Assembly: GCA_013822765.1 (NCBI GenBank)
Contig: PNKY01000015.1
Span: 50,099 to 114,098, forward strand
Direction: 5' to 3'
Origin: Rhodospirillum sp.
GTDB taxonomy: Bacteria > Pseudomonadota > Alphaproteobacteria > Dongiales > Dongiaceae
DNA: 64,000 bases
Positions 1-8,295 of this stretch are shown piece by piece. A program made the position numbers and the translations under genes. The notes under the pieces were generated by a model. The model worked only from the letters and a program-made list of their open reading frames with translations, was not told the origin of the DNA and searched no databases. Position 1 is the stretch's first letter, and each line of letters starts with the position of its first letter.

Positions 1-191
1 CGGCGTTCGCCGGCTTCATCCTGGCGGATGGCGTGCTCGCCTATGTCGTGGGTGCCGGCCTGGTGCGGCGCTTCTATCGCCGGCACCAGCTGTGGGTGAC
101 GCGCGCGTCCGGCCTGCTGTTCATCGGCTTCGGGTTGAATGCGCTATGGCATTCGACCCTCGGACTATGGTCGTCCTGGCGCCGTACCTAG
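1..191 (+). CDS. LysE/RhtB-family amino acid exporter, C-terminal end (partial)
   Basis: The frame is open from base 3 to a TAG at 189-191 and encodes about 62 residues. It has two hydrophobic stretches around a basic loop ([16 protein letters not shown]) and then a final helix ([12 protein letters not shown]). This is how LysE/RhtB-type inner-membrane amino acid exporters usually end: a last helix of the form GxLFIGxGL. The N-terminal part lies outside the window, so family membership rests on this tail alone. The stop overlaps the stop of the convergent chemoreceptor gene by four bases. Confidence 0.6.
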   Translation, partial: AFAGFILADGVLAYVVGAGLVRRFYRRHQLWVTRASGLLFIGFGLNALWHSTLGLWSSWRRT

Positions 192-1642
192 CGCTGCAAC
201 ACCGACTTCAAGAAGCCCTGCACTTCGCCGCGCAGCCTGCCCGACTGCTGAAGCAATGCCTGGGCCGCGTTTGAGAGCTTGTCCGCGCTGGTGCCGGAAT
301 CGCTCGCCGCATTGCGCACGCCTTCTATGATGTCGGCGGTCGATTGCGTGCTCTGCGACATGCCCTGGGCGCTCTTGGCGATCTCCTGGGTGGCGCCGCC
401 CTGCAACTCGACTGCGTGAGTCATCTCGTCGGAGATCGACTTGATCTCGCGGATGGTGTTGGCGATGCTGTGGATCGCCTCGACCGCCTTGCCGGTCGCA
501 CCCTGGATCGCCGAAATCTGCGTGGAGATATCCTCGGTCGCGCGCGCTGTCTGCGTGGCGAGATTCTTGACTTCGGAGGCCACGACGGCGAAGCCCTTGC
601 CGGCTTCGCCGGCACGCGCCGCCTCGATCGTGGCGTTGAGTGCCAGCAGGTTGGTCTGACCTGCGATCTCGTTGATCAGCTGAATGATGTCGCCGATCTT
701 CTGAGCCGCGGTTGAAAGCTCCAGGACAGACTGGCTCGTTCCATCGGCCTGGGTCACCGCGCTGGCCGTGATGTCGGCTGACTTGCGCGCCTGGCCGAGG
801 ATCTCGGACACCGAAGCGCTCAGTTCCTGAGCGGCCTGGGTGATCATGCCGGCTTCGGAAAGTGTGGTTCGCGACGCCGTCTCGGCTTCGCCGGCGCCGA
901 TCGAGGATTGATGAGCCTGCCGCGTCATGGCTTCGGCGAGCTTCGCCGCTTGCTCGGACTTGGCTGTGACGTCATCAACCAGGGCGCCAACGGCGCGCTC
1001 GAATTCGGCGGCAATGCCGGTGCGCATCGCGTCACGTTCGTCCTTGGCCCGTGCTTGGGCCTCCTGCTCGTGCTGGCTTGCGATCCGCGCCGCTTCGGTT
1101 GCCTGGTTCGCCGCGATCAAGGTCTGTTCGGTGTTTGTCAAAGACTGCGTCAGATAGCGAGCGACCACGATCAGGACGCCTGCTTCGATCAGCACGATCA
1201 CCGCATGCAACACGACGCGACCAAGGGCACCTCCTCCGCCGAAGACCAGCGAAGGCAGGACAAAATTGAGGATCAGGTGGTGCAACGCGACCGTGACGGT
1301 TGCCGCGACGATCGGCCGCCAATCGCAGAATGCGACGACCATCGCGAGCGCGGCAAAGAAGTACATGTGGATGTCCATCTGCCACGGATGACCCTCCATG
1401 GCGCCCAGGATGCAAGAGACGGTCAGCATCATCGCGATGGACAGGAGCAGGCGCTGCGCGGCGCTGCTGCTCTGGAATGCCATAAAGCCTGCGAAGGCGG
1501 CAACTGCGGCCATGACGGCGCTCAGAATCCCGACTGACCCTCGAACCAACCACTCCAGTGCCACGACCAGCGGCAGGTGGGCCATAATGTAGAGACCCAT
1601 GAAGCGCGCAGTACGGACGCGCAGAACCTCAACCGCGTTCAT
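188..1642 (-). CDS. Methyl-accepting chemotaxis protein with multi-helix membrane sensor
   Basis: A 484-residue chemoreceptor. Roughly residues 10-170 form about six membrane helices with almost no periplasmic domain. This part contains a histidine-bearing stretch ([12 protein letters not shown], then DW and LHH). A helical linker follows, then the cytoplasmic signalling domain whose hairpin tip is clear ([35 protein letters not shown]). That tip docks CheA/CheW to steer flagellar rotation. With no ligand-binding loop, it probably senses something in or at the membrane (inference). No che genes are nearby. It is preceded by a small secreted-protein gene whose end overlaps this start by 14 bases, so the two are probably co-transcribed. 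Confidence 0.93.
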   Translation of the reverse strand: MNAVEVLRVRTARFMGLYIMAHLPLVVALEWLVRGSVGILSAVMAAVAAFAGFMAFQSSSAAQRLLLSIAMMLTVSCILGAMEGHPWQMDIHMYFFAALAMVVAFCDWRPIVAATVTVALHHLILNFVLPSLVFGGGGALGRVVLHAVIVLIEAGVLIVVARYLTQSLTNTEQTLIAANQATEAARIASQHEQEAQARAKDERDAMRTGIAAEFERAVGALVDDVTAKSEQAAKLAEAMTRQAHQSSIGAGEAETASRTTLSEAGMITQAAQELSASVSEILGQARKSADITASAVTQADGTSQSVLELSTAAQKIGDIIQLINEIAGQTNLLALNATIEAARAGEAGKGFAVVASEVKNLATQTARATEDISTQISAIQGATGKAVEAIHSIANTIREIKSISDEMTHAVELQGGATQEIAKSAQGMSQSTQSTADIIEGVRNAASDSGTSADKLSNAAQALLQQSGRLRGEVQGFLKSVLQR

Positions 1643-2000
1643 CGATAGTTTCCTTCTTGGAGGGATTGAGACAGCCGATCAAGCCGTCGAAGCGCAAGAC
1701 CAGCCAGGCTCCGGAGCGATAGAGCCGCGCGACGAATTCAGGATCGTTGGACACGGCAATCATGCCGGTATCGGTCGTTGTCAGGGCGTTGCCGCCGGCC
1801 GCAGCGACAATTCGCAGAGCATCCGCGCCGGGCGCCACCACCGCGACGCGTTCGCCGGCCGCGGGCAAGACCTGCGGCGCCGCGATGCCCGCGAAACCGC
1901 AGGCCAGCAGAAGGCAGCAGGGCCAGAAGATGCTCAGTCGTTTCCCGGCAGTCACGCGTGCAACCTGGTGCAACGTTTCACAGAACGCCCAGGGCACCAT
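1629..2000 (-). CDS. Small membrane-anchored or secreted protein upstream of the chemoreceptor
   Basis: 123 residues with a hydrophobic segment near residues 24-45 ([17 protein letters not shown]), which suggests a signal peptide or anchor. The rest is a compact Ala/Val-rich domain ([22 protein letters not shown], then [13 protein letters not shown]). Similar short proteins with an ERVAVV...AGG...GAWLVLD pattern occur in Rhizobiales; I know no assigned function. The 14-base overlap with the downstream chemoreceptor gene suggests translational coupling and perhaps a shared membrane role (inference). The first 20 residues look non-coding-like, so the true start may be internal. Confidence 0.6.
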   Translation of the reverse strand: MVPWAFCETLHQVARVTAGKRLSIFWPCCLLLACGFAGIAAPQVLPAAGERVAVVAPGADALRIVAAAGGNALTTTDTGMIAVSNDPEFVARLYRSGAWLVLRFDGLIGCLNPSKKETIDERG

Positions 2001-2063
2001 TTGTTAGCGATTTTGAGTAAAAGCTTGGTTAAGGACCCGGGGCCAGCTTCCAGCCCGCCACTG

Positions 2064-2936
2064 CTATTTGGTCCTAGCGGCGACGGCGCCCCGTCGTGTC
2101 GGCCAGACGACGACGGCCAGGCCGGCCAGAATGACCCCGCCGCCGGCGACCAGGGACGACCGCAACGGCTCTTCGAACCACATGACACCGGTTGCCACGC
2201 CAATCGGCGGCATCAGCAGCGTAAAGGGCAACAGCTGGTCGATGCGATTGCGCACCAGCAGCCGGTACCAAAGGATATAGCCGCCGGCGAAGCCGACCAG
2301 CGCGATGGTCACCAGCCCGATCCAATCTCCCGGGCTCGCGCTGGCGAGCCGGCCGAGCTGATCGCGCTCCAGCAGCAGGCTCGCGATCAGCACCTGGGGC
2401 CAGGCATGGCGCGCCATCGCCGCGTAGAAGGTGGCGCCGCTGTCGCGGCAGCGCAGCCGAATCAGGATCTGCGCCGCCGACCAGGTCAGCGACGCGATCG
2501 CGATCAAGACGACGCCGATCCACGAGTTCTTTTCGCCTGGCGCTCCGATCACGATCGCCACGCCCCCCAGCGCCACGGCGCAGCCGAGGCCGTTGCGCAG
2601 GTTCGGCCGGTCGATGCGTGCGACCCATGACATCAGGATCGCGAACGGCACGGTCAATTGCAGGAGCAAGGTGGAGGTACTTGCCGGCAGTATGCTGAGG
2701 CCGAGGGCGAGCAGGCCGCTCTGCACGCTGCCGCCGAGCGCGGCGATCAGCATCATCCAGCGGAACGGCGTGGTGCTGCGCGGCGCCAGCGGCGTCACGG
2801 TCAGGGCGATGATCGCATACACCATCGCGATGAAAAGCAGCGGTGGAAACGCCGCCACGAACGGCTTCATCGAGGTGAACCCAACGCCCCAGATCAGCTG
2901 GACCAGGACGGCGAGGGCGATGTCCTTCGCGGGCAT
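2064..2936 (-). CDS. EamA/DMT-family transporter
   Basis: 290 residues forming ten predicted membrane helices in two EamA repeats, as in the RhaT/YdcZ-type drug/metabolite transporter superfamily. Typical features are the N-terminal QLIWGVGFTSMKPFVAAFPP segment and the short charged loop (ARIDRPNLRNGLG) leading into the second half. Length is standard for the family (about 290-300). Members export or import small metabolites; the substrate cannot be read from the sequence. It stands alone, divergent from gapR, sharing a 180-base intergenic region. Confidence 0.88.
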   Translation of the reverse strand: MPAKDIALAVLVQLIWGVGFTSMKPFVAAFPPLLFIAMVYAIIALTVTPLAPRSTTPFRWMMLIAALGGSVQSGLLALGLSILPASTSTLLLQLTVPFAILMSWVARIDRPNLRNGLGCAVALGGVAIVIGAPGEKNSWIGVVLIAIASLTWSAAQILIRLRCRDSGATFYAAMARHAWPQVLIASLLLERDQLGRLASASPGDWIGLVTIALVGFAGGYILWYRLLVRNRIDQLLPFTLLMPPIGVATGVMWFEEPLRSSLVAGGGVILAGLAVVVWPTRRGAVAARTK

Positions 2937-3005
2937 GAAGCGCTCGAGGCGGGAAAAGTTGTGGCGACAATGCCTCGCTGATCAACGCTGTGCAAGCAGC
3001 GCACG

Positions 3006-3023
3006 TTATTCACGTTATCCACA
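3006..3023. promoter_or_regulatory. Tandem DnaA boxes upstream of gapR
   Basis: Two 9-mers lie head to tail nine bases apart: TTATTCACG and TTATCCACA. The second is a perfect match to the DnaA box consensus and the first differs at two positions. They lie about 100 bases upstream of the gapR start, in the promoter region shared with the divergent EamA gene. DnaA binding as a transcription factor is inference. Confidence 0.5.
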
Positions 3024-3040
3024 GGCGTTCGGCGCTTGTT

Positions 3041-3055
3041 CCTAGCGGTGCTAGG
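3041..3055. promoter_or_regulatory. Perfect palindrome in the gapR promoter region
   Basis: CCTAGC-GGT-GCTAGG is a perfect 6+3+6 inverted repeat about 65 bases upstream of the gapR ATG, just downstream of the DnaA boxes. Its size and position suit an operator for a dimeric regulator. It is too short, and lacks a T-run, to be a terminator. The binding protein is unknown. Confidence 0.35.
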
Positions 3056-3118
3056 GGACTAGAGTCGCCGCCGTTCCGAGTCGGGGCGGATCGTGTCTTT
3101 TATCGGCGGAGTAGATTT

Positions 3119-3367
3119 ATGGCGGATGCTGGTGGCATTGCGGCGGACCGACTGAAGTCCTTCATCGAGCGCATCGAGCGCCTGGAGGAGGAGAAGGCGG
3201 CCATCGCGGGAGATATCCGCGAGGTCTATTCCGAGGCCAAATCGACCGGCTTCGAGACCAAGATCATGCGCCAGGTCGTGCGCCTGCGCAAAATGGAGGC
3301 CCATGATCGCGAGGAGCAGGAGCAGCTCCTGGATCTCTACAAGCGCGCCGTCGGCCTGGTGGGATGA
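3119..3367 (+). CDS. gapR: GapR-family nucleoid-associated protein (DUF2312/UPF0335)
   Basis: 82 residues, all family-conserved: IAADRLKSFIERIERLEEEK, then DIREVYSEAKSTGFETKIMR and a C-terminal helical tail. GapR of Caulobacter is an essential DNA-binding protein of about 89 residues that encircles overtwisted DNA ahead of replication forks and stimulates topoisomerases. The ORF track extends to 2990, but only the part from the internal ATG at 3119 matches the family, and a GGAG lies about ten bases before it. DnaA boxes and a palindrome upstream suggest cell-cycle-linked expression (inference). Confidence 0.93.
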   Translation: MADAGGIAADRLKSFIERIERLEEEKAAIAGDIREVYSEAKSTGFETKIMRQVVRLRKMEAHDREEQEQLLDLYKRAVGLVG

Positions 3368-3452
3368 CGGGACCCAGGTCCCATCAAGAGCCAGCCATTG
3401 AAATTCGCTCGGGGGGACCTGACACACCGGGCGCGGATGCTATGATGCCGCC

Positions 3453-3923
3453 ATGGACGGCCTTGGCGGCATCAAGCTCATCCAAGCCTCGGAGTTGAAT
3501 TCCGAGATCGTGCGCGGCGCTGTCGATTACTGGCAGGGCAAGCGCACCGGCGCCGCGCCGCCGTTGACCGATTCGCTCGATCCCCTGGAAGTGCCGCGCC
3601 TGCTTCCGCACCTGATGCTCAAGGACGTACGGCGCGATCCGTGGGACTTCCGCTATCGCGTGGTTGGCACCACCGTGCGCGAGCATTCGCGCCACAACTG
3701 GACCGGAAAATGGATGTCGGAGGTCGACGGCCAGGGCGCGAGCTCGACCGTGTTCCGCGTCATGCGTTGGGTCAGCGAGGGGCGGCAGCCGGCGATCTTC
3801 CGCCCGCCGTATGTCGGCCCGCACAAGGAGTTCAAGTACTGCGAGGCCGCGGTGATGCCCTGGTGCAACCGCGAGGGGCTGGTCAACCGCGTGCTGGTCG
3901 CGGTGGATTTCCTGATGGGCTAG
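3453..3923 (+). CDS. PAS_5-domain protein, first tandem copy
   Basis: 156 residues spanning a single PAS_5-type domain (PF07310-like). It opens with an acidic helix, then LDPLEVPRLLPHLMLKDVRR, DFRYRVVGTTVREHSRHNWT and PPYVGPHKEFKYCEAAVMP. These alphaproteobacterial proteins are stand-alone sensory domains without an output module; ligands are unknown. The adjacent gene is a close paralogue of identical length. The start is the ATG at 3453, giving the conserved GGIKLIQASELNS beginning shared with the paralogue. Confidence 0.85.
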   Translation: MDGLGGIKLIQASELNSEIVRGAVDYWQGKRTGAAPPLTDSLDPLEVPRLLPHLMLKDVRRDPWDFRYRVVGTTVREHSRHNWTGKWMSEVDGQGASSTVFRVMRWVSEGRQPAIFRPPYVGPHKEFKYCEAAVMPWCNREGLVNRVLVAVDFLMG

Positions 3924-3925
3924 CC

Positions 3926-4396
3926 GTGGGCGACCTTGACGGTATCAAGCTCATTGGGGTGTCGGAGCTGAATTCTGCCGCCGTCCGCGCCGCCTTCGAA
4001 TACTGGCAGAGCAAGTGCGCGGCGGACGGGCTGCCTGCCAGCCGGACGCTCGACCCGCTCGACATGCCGCGGCTTCTGCCTCATCTGCTGCTCAAGGATG
4101 TGCGCCGCGATCCGTGGGATTTCCGCTACCGCGTCGTCGGCACGCTCGTGCGCGAGCATTCGCGGCATGATTGGACCGGCAAGTGGATGTCCGAGATCGA
4201 CGGCCAGGGCTCCGGCTCCATCCTGTTTCGGGTCACTCAATGGGTGGCCGAGGAAGCCAGGCCGGCGATCTATCGCCCGCCCTATGTCGGGCCGCACAAG
4301 GAATTCAAGCATTGCGAGGCTGCGCTCATGCCGTGGGTCGATGCCAGCGGTCGGACCGACCGCGTGCTGGTCGCCGCGGACTTCCTGACAAGCTAG
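3926..4396 (+). CDS. PAS_5-domain protein, second tandem copy (GTG start)
   Basis: 156 residues, clearly a duplicate of the preceding gene: DGIKLIGVSELNS, LDPLDMPRLLPHLLLKDVRR, HDWTGKWMSEIDGQG and PPYVGPHKEFKHCEAA align without gaps. The ORF track gives 3641 as start, but that extension is the other frame of the first copy. GTG at 3926 restores an identical length (471 bases each) and an aligned N-terminus two bases after the first stop. Divergence is greatest around residues 28-45 and 105-115, which might carry different ligand preferences (inference). Confidence 0.83.
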   Translation: MGDLDGIKLIGVSELNSAAVRAAFEYWQSKCAADGLPASRTLDPLDMPRLLPHLLLKDVRRDPWDFRYRVVGTLVREHSRHDWTGKWMSEIDGQGSGSILFRVTQWVAEEARPAIYRPPYVGPHKEFKHCEAALMPWVDASGRTDRVLVAADFLTS

Positions 4397-5385
4397 CTAG
4401 ACCCGCGGTCCCGCGTGGTGGCAGGCGACATGGTGCGTCGAGCTGGCCGGCAGCAAATCGGGCATGATCTGGGCGCAAATCTCGGTCGCGCGCGGGCAGC
4501 GGGTGCGGAACGGACAGCCCGACGGCGGATTGAGCGGCGAGGGCAGGTCGCCCTTCAGCACGATGCGATCCTTCTGTTTCTCCAGATCGGGATCGGGAAT
4601 CGGCACCGCGGAGTTCAGCGCCTGGGTGTAGGGGTGCAGCGGGTTGGCATAGATCGAATCGCGGTCCGCGATCTCCATCACCTTGCCGAGATAGAGCACC
4701 ATGATCCGGTGGCTGATGTGCCGCACGACGCTCAAGTTGTGCGAGATGAAGATGAGCGACATGCCCATCTCGTGCTGCAGATCCATCAGCAGATTGACGA
4801 TCTGCGCCTGGATCGAGACGTCGAGGGCGGAGACCGGCTCGTCGCACACGATCATGCGCGGGCTGTTGATCATGGCGCGCGCGATGCCGATGCGCTGGGC
4901 CTGGCCGCCGGAGAATTCGTGCGGATAGCGGTTGATCTGGTTCGGCAGCAACCCGACCTTGGCCATCATCTGGCGCACGCGATCCTTGACCTGTGCGCTC
5001 GTGAGGTTCGGATTGAAGACGGTCAGCGGCTCGGCGATGATCTGGCCCACCGTCATGCGCGGATTGAGCGAGGCGAGCGGGTCCTGGAAGATGATCTGCA
5101 TATCGCGCCGCTTCTGCTGCATCTCGTTGTGCTCGAGCGCATGCAGGTCCTCGCCCAGCCACACCACGCGGCCGGCGGTCGCGGGCAGCAGGCGCAGCAC
5201 GGCGCGGCCGAGCGTGGACTTGCCGCAGCCGGATTCGCCCACCAGGCCCAGCGTCTCGCCGGGCTTCAAGTCGAAGGTGACGCCGTCGACCGCCTTCACC
5301 ACCGCGGTCGGCCCGCCAAACAGGCCCTTGCGCGTGACGTCGAAATGGACCTTCAGGTCCTGGACCGAGAGGAGGGGGGCGGTGT

Positions 5386-5389
<4 letters not shown>
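4397..5389 (-). CDS. oppF: Oligopeptide/dipeptide ABC transporter, ATP-binding protein OppF/DppF
   Basis: 330 residues, second ATPase of a peptide importer. Walker A GESGCGKST (about residue 50), Q-loop IIFQDPLASLNPRMT, signature FSGGQAQRIGIARAM, Walker B MIVCDEPVSALD and the switch His in FISHN. The C-terminal oligo_HPY extension has Cys-bearing SGCPFRTRCPRA and EIC motifs. It powers peptide uptake with OppD. The ATG at 5389 overlaps the oppD stop by four bases (ATGA). The longer ORF to 5845 is a shadow of oppD. It is the last gene of the opp operon. Confidence 0.95.
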
Positions 5390-6351
<962 letters not shown>

Positions 6352-6364
6352 GCGGCGCGGGTCC

Positions 6365-7258
6365 TCAGCGGTCCTTGGGGTCGAGGGCATCGCGCAGCCC
6401 GTCGCCGATGAAATTGAGACAGAGCAGCGTGACGGCCAGGATGCCGCCGGTACCGATGATGGCCCAGGGCGCGATCTCCATCACCACCGCCGCCTCGCTG
6501 ACCAGGGTGCCCCAGCTCGAATCCGGCTCCTGCACGCCCATGCCGAGGAAGCTGATGAAGCTCTCGGTCAGGATGACGCTGGGCACGGTCAGCGTCACGT
6601 AGACGACCACCGGCCCCAGGCAGTTCGGGATGATGTGGCGCGTGATGATGCGCCACTTGGAGACGCCGCTTGCCTCCGCCGCTTCGATGAACTCGCGCCG
6701 GCGGATCGAGATGGTCTGGCCGCGCACGATGCGCGCCATGTCGAGCCAGCTGACTGCGCCGATCGCGACATAGATCAGGGTGATGAACTTCCCGACCACC
6801 ACCGTCAGCATGATGACGAAGAAAATGAAGGGGATCGAGTAGAGGATGTCGACGATCCGCATCATGAGGCCGTCGGCCCTGCCGCCGATGAAGCCGGCGG
6901 TGGCGCCCCAGATGACGCCGATGACCAGGCTGACCAGCGTGGCGGTGAAGCCGACCAGCAGCGAGACCTGGCCGCCATACAGCGTGCGGACGAACAGGTC
7001 GCGGCTGTTGCCATCGGTGCCGAGCAGGTAGCCCAGCTCCATATTGGGAGCGCTCCAGCTGGGAAGGTCCCAGTTGATCTTGTCCGGCGCCCGCAGCCCG
7101 AGATAGGGCACGACGTAGCAGGCAAAGACGATGAGCAGGAAAACGACGAGGCCGGTGACGGCGGCCTTGTTGCGGAGGAAGCGGTGCCGCGCATCGGCCC
7201 ACAGGCTGCGGCCTTTGACTTCCTGAACGGCTCCGACCGAGATGTCTGCGACTGCCAT
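6365..7258 (-). CDS. oppC: Oligopeptide/dipeptide ABC transporter permease OppC/DppC
   Basis: 297 residues. The N-terminal segment (LWADARHRFLRNKAAVTG) leads into a first helix, as in OppC_N domains. A periplasmic stretch with LGTDGNSRDLFVR follows, then five helices with the binding-protein-dependent permease EAA loop (EFIEAAEASGVSKWRIITRHIIPN) that contacts the ATPases. It ends with FIGDGLRDALDP, the usual family end. It lies eight bases after oppB and belongs to the same operon. Confidence 0.94.
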   Translation of the reverse strand: MAVADISVGAVQEVKGRSLWADARHRFLRNKAAVTGLVVFLLIVFACYVVPYLGLRAPDKINWDLPSWSAPNMELGYLLGTDGNSRDLFVRTLYGGQVSLLVGFTATLVSLVIGVIWGATAGFIGGRADGLMMRIVDILYSIPFIFFVIMLTVVVGKFITLIYVAIGAVSWLDMARIVRGQTISIRRREFIEAAEASGVSKWRIITRHIIPNCLGPVVVYVTLTVPSVILTESFISFLGMGVQEPDSSWGTLVSEAAVVMEIAPWAIIGTGGILAVTLLCLNFIGDGLRDALDPKDR

Positions 7259-7266
7259 GGCTTACC

Positions 7267-8184
7267 TCAATCGTACCGGACCTTGGGGTCCAACACGCCG
7301 TACAACAGGTCGGCGATCAGATTGCACACGATGATGAGCACGCCATAGAACACGGTGACGCCCATCACCAGGGTATAGTCGCGGTTGAGCGAGCCCTGCA
7401 CGAAATAGCGGCCGATCCCCGGGATGGAGAAGATTTGCTCCACCACCACCGAGCCGGTGATGATGTTGGCGATGGCGGGGCCCATGTAGGACACGACCGG
7501 CAAGAGGGCGGCGCGGATCGCGTGGCGCGTGATGGTGAGGTGCGCCGGCAGACCCTTGGCGCGCGCCGTGCGCACGAAGTTGCTGCTCAGCACTTCGATC
7601 ATGCTGGCGCGGGTCAGGCGCGCGATCGCGGCGATCTGCGGCAGGCAGAGCGCGATCACCGGCAGCACGTAGTTGGAGGGCTTCCCCCAGCCGCCGACCG
7701 GCAGCAGCTGTAGCTGCATGCCGATGACAAGGGTCATGATCGGCGCCACCACGAAATTCGGGACCGCGATGCCGACCATCGAGACCGACATCGTGGCGTA
7801 GTCGACCCAGCTGTTCTGGCGCAGCGCGGCCCAGATGCCGAGGGTGAGGCCTAGCACCAGCGCCACCAAGATGGCGATGCCGCCGAGCTGCAGCGAGACC
7901 GGGAAGCCGCCGAAGATCAGCTCGGCGACGGAAAAGTCCTTGTATTTGAAAGACGGGCCGAAATCGCCGTGGAGGAGGCCGTTCAGATAGCGCAGGAACT
8001 GCATCCACAGCGGCTCGTCCAGGTGATAGGCCTTCATCAGGTTGGCCTCGACCTCCGGCGGCACCACGCGCTCGCGCGCGAACGGCCCGCCCGGAGCCAG
8101 GCGCATCATGAAGAATGTGCCGGCGATGATGATGAACAACGTGGGAATGGCGCCGCCCAGGCGGCGGAACAAGTAGTTCAGCAC
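7267..8184 (-). CDS. oppB: Oligopeptide/dipeptide ABC transporter permease OppB/DppB
   Basis: 305 residues with six predicted helices. It starts with the standard MLNYLFRRLGGAIPTLFIII, carries the EAA-type loop (NFVRTARAKGLPAHLTITRHAIRAAL) and ends with NLIADLLYGVLDPKVRYD, as DppB/OppB proteins do. It forms the membrane channel with OppC. The gene is separated from oppA by 111 bases that contain a strong hairpin likely to lower its expression relative to the binding protein. Confidence 0.94.
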   Translation of the reverse strand: MLNYLFRRLGGAIPTLFIIIAGTFFMMRLAPGGPFARERVVPPEVEANLMKAYHLDEPLWMQFLRYLNGLLHGDFGPSFKYKDFSVAELIFGGFPVSLQLGGIAILVALVLGLTLGIWAALRQNSWVDYATMSVSMVGIAVPNFVVAPIMTLVIGMQLQLLPVGGWGKPSNYVLPVIALCLPQIAAIARLTRASMIEVLSSNFVRTARAKGLPAHLTITRHAIRAALLPVVSYMGPAIANIITGSVVVEQIFSIPGIGRYFVQGSLNRDYTLVMGVTVFYGVLIIVCNLIADLLYGVLDPKVRYD

Positions 8185-8244
8185 GGATCGATCCTCCGGA
8201 TTGCGATGCGCCTGTGCTGGAGGCGGTACGGAATCCCCAAAGAC

Positions 8245-8279
8245 AACGACCGGCAGCGTTGGTAACGCTGCCGGTCGTT
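8245..8279. terminator. Perfect 16-bp hairpin between oppA and oppB
   Basis: AACGACCGGCAGCGTT and AACGCTGCCGGTCGTT are perfect inverted arms around a GGT loop. On the plus strand the stem is followed by five T bases; in the direction of opp transcription only TGTCTTT follows. It therefore looks like a partial terminator or an mRNA 3-prime stabiliser after oppA, giving excess binding protein over permease. That arrangement is known for binding-protein genes in importer operons; the effect here is inferred. Confidence 0.75.
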
Positions 8280-8295
8280 TTTCACGACATGCCGA

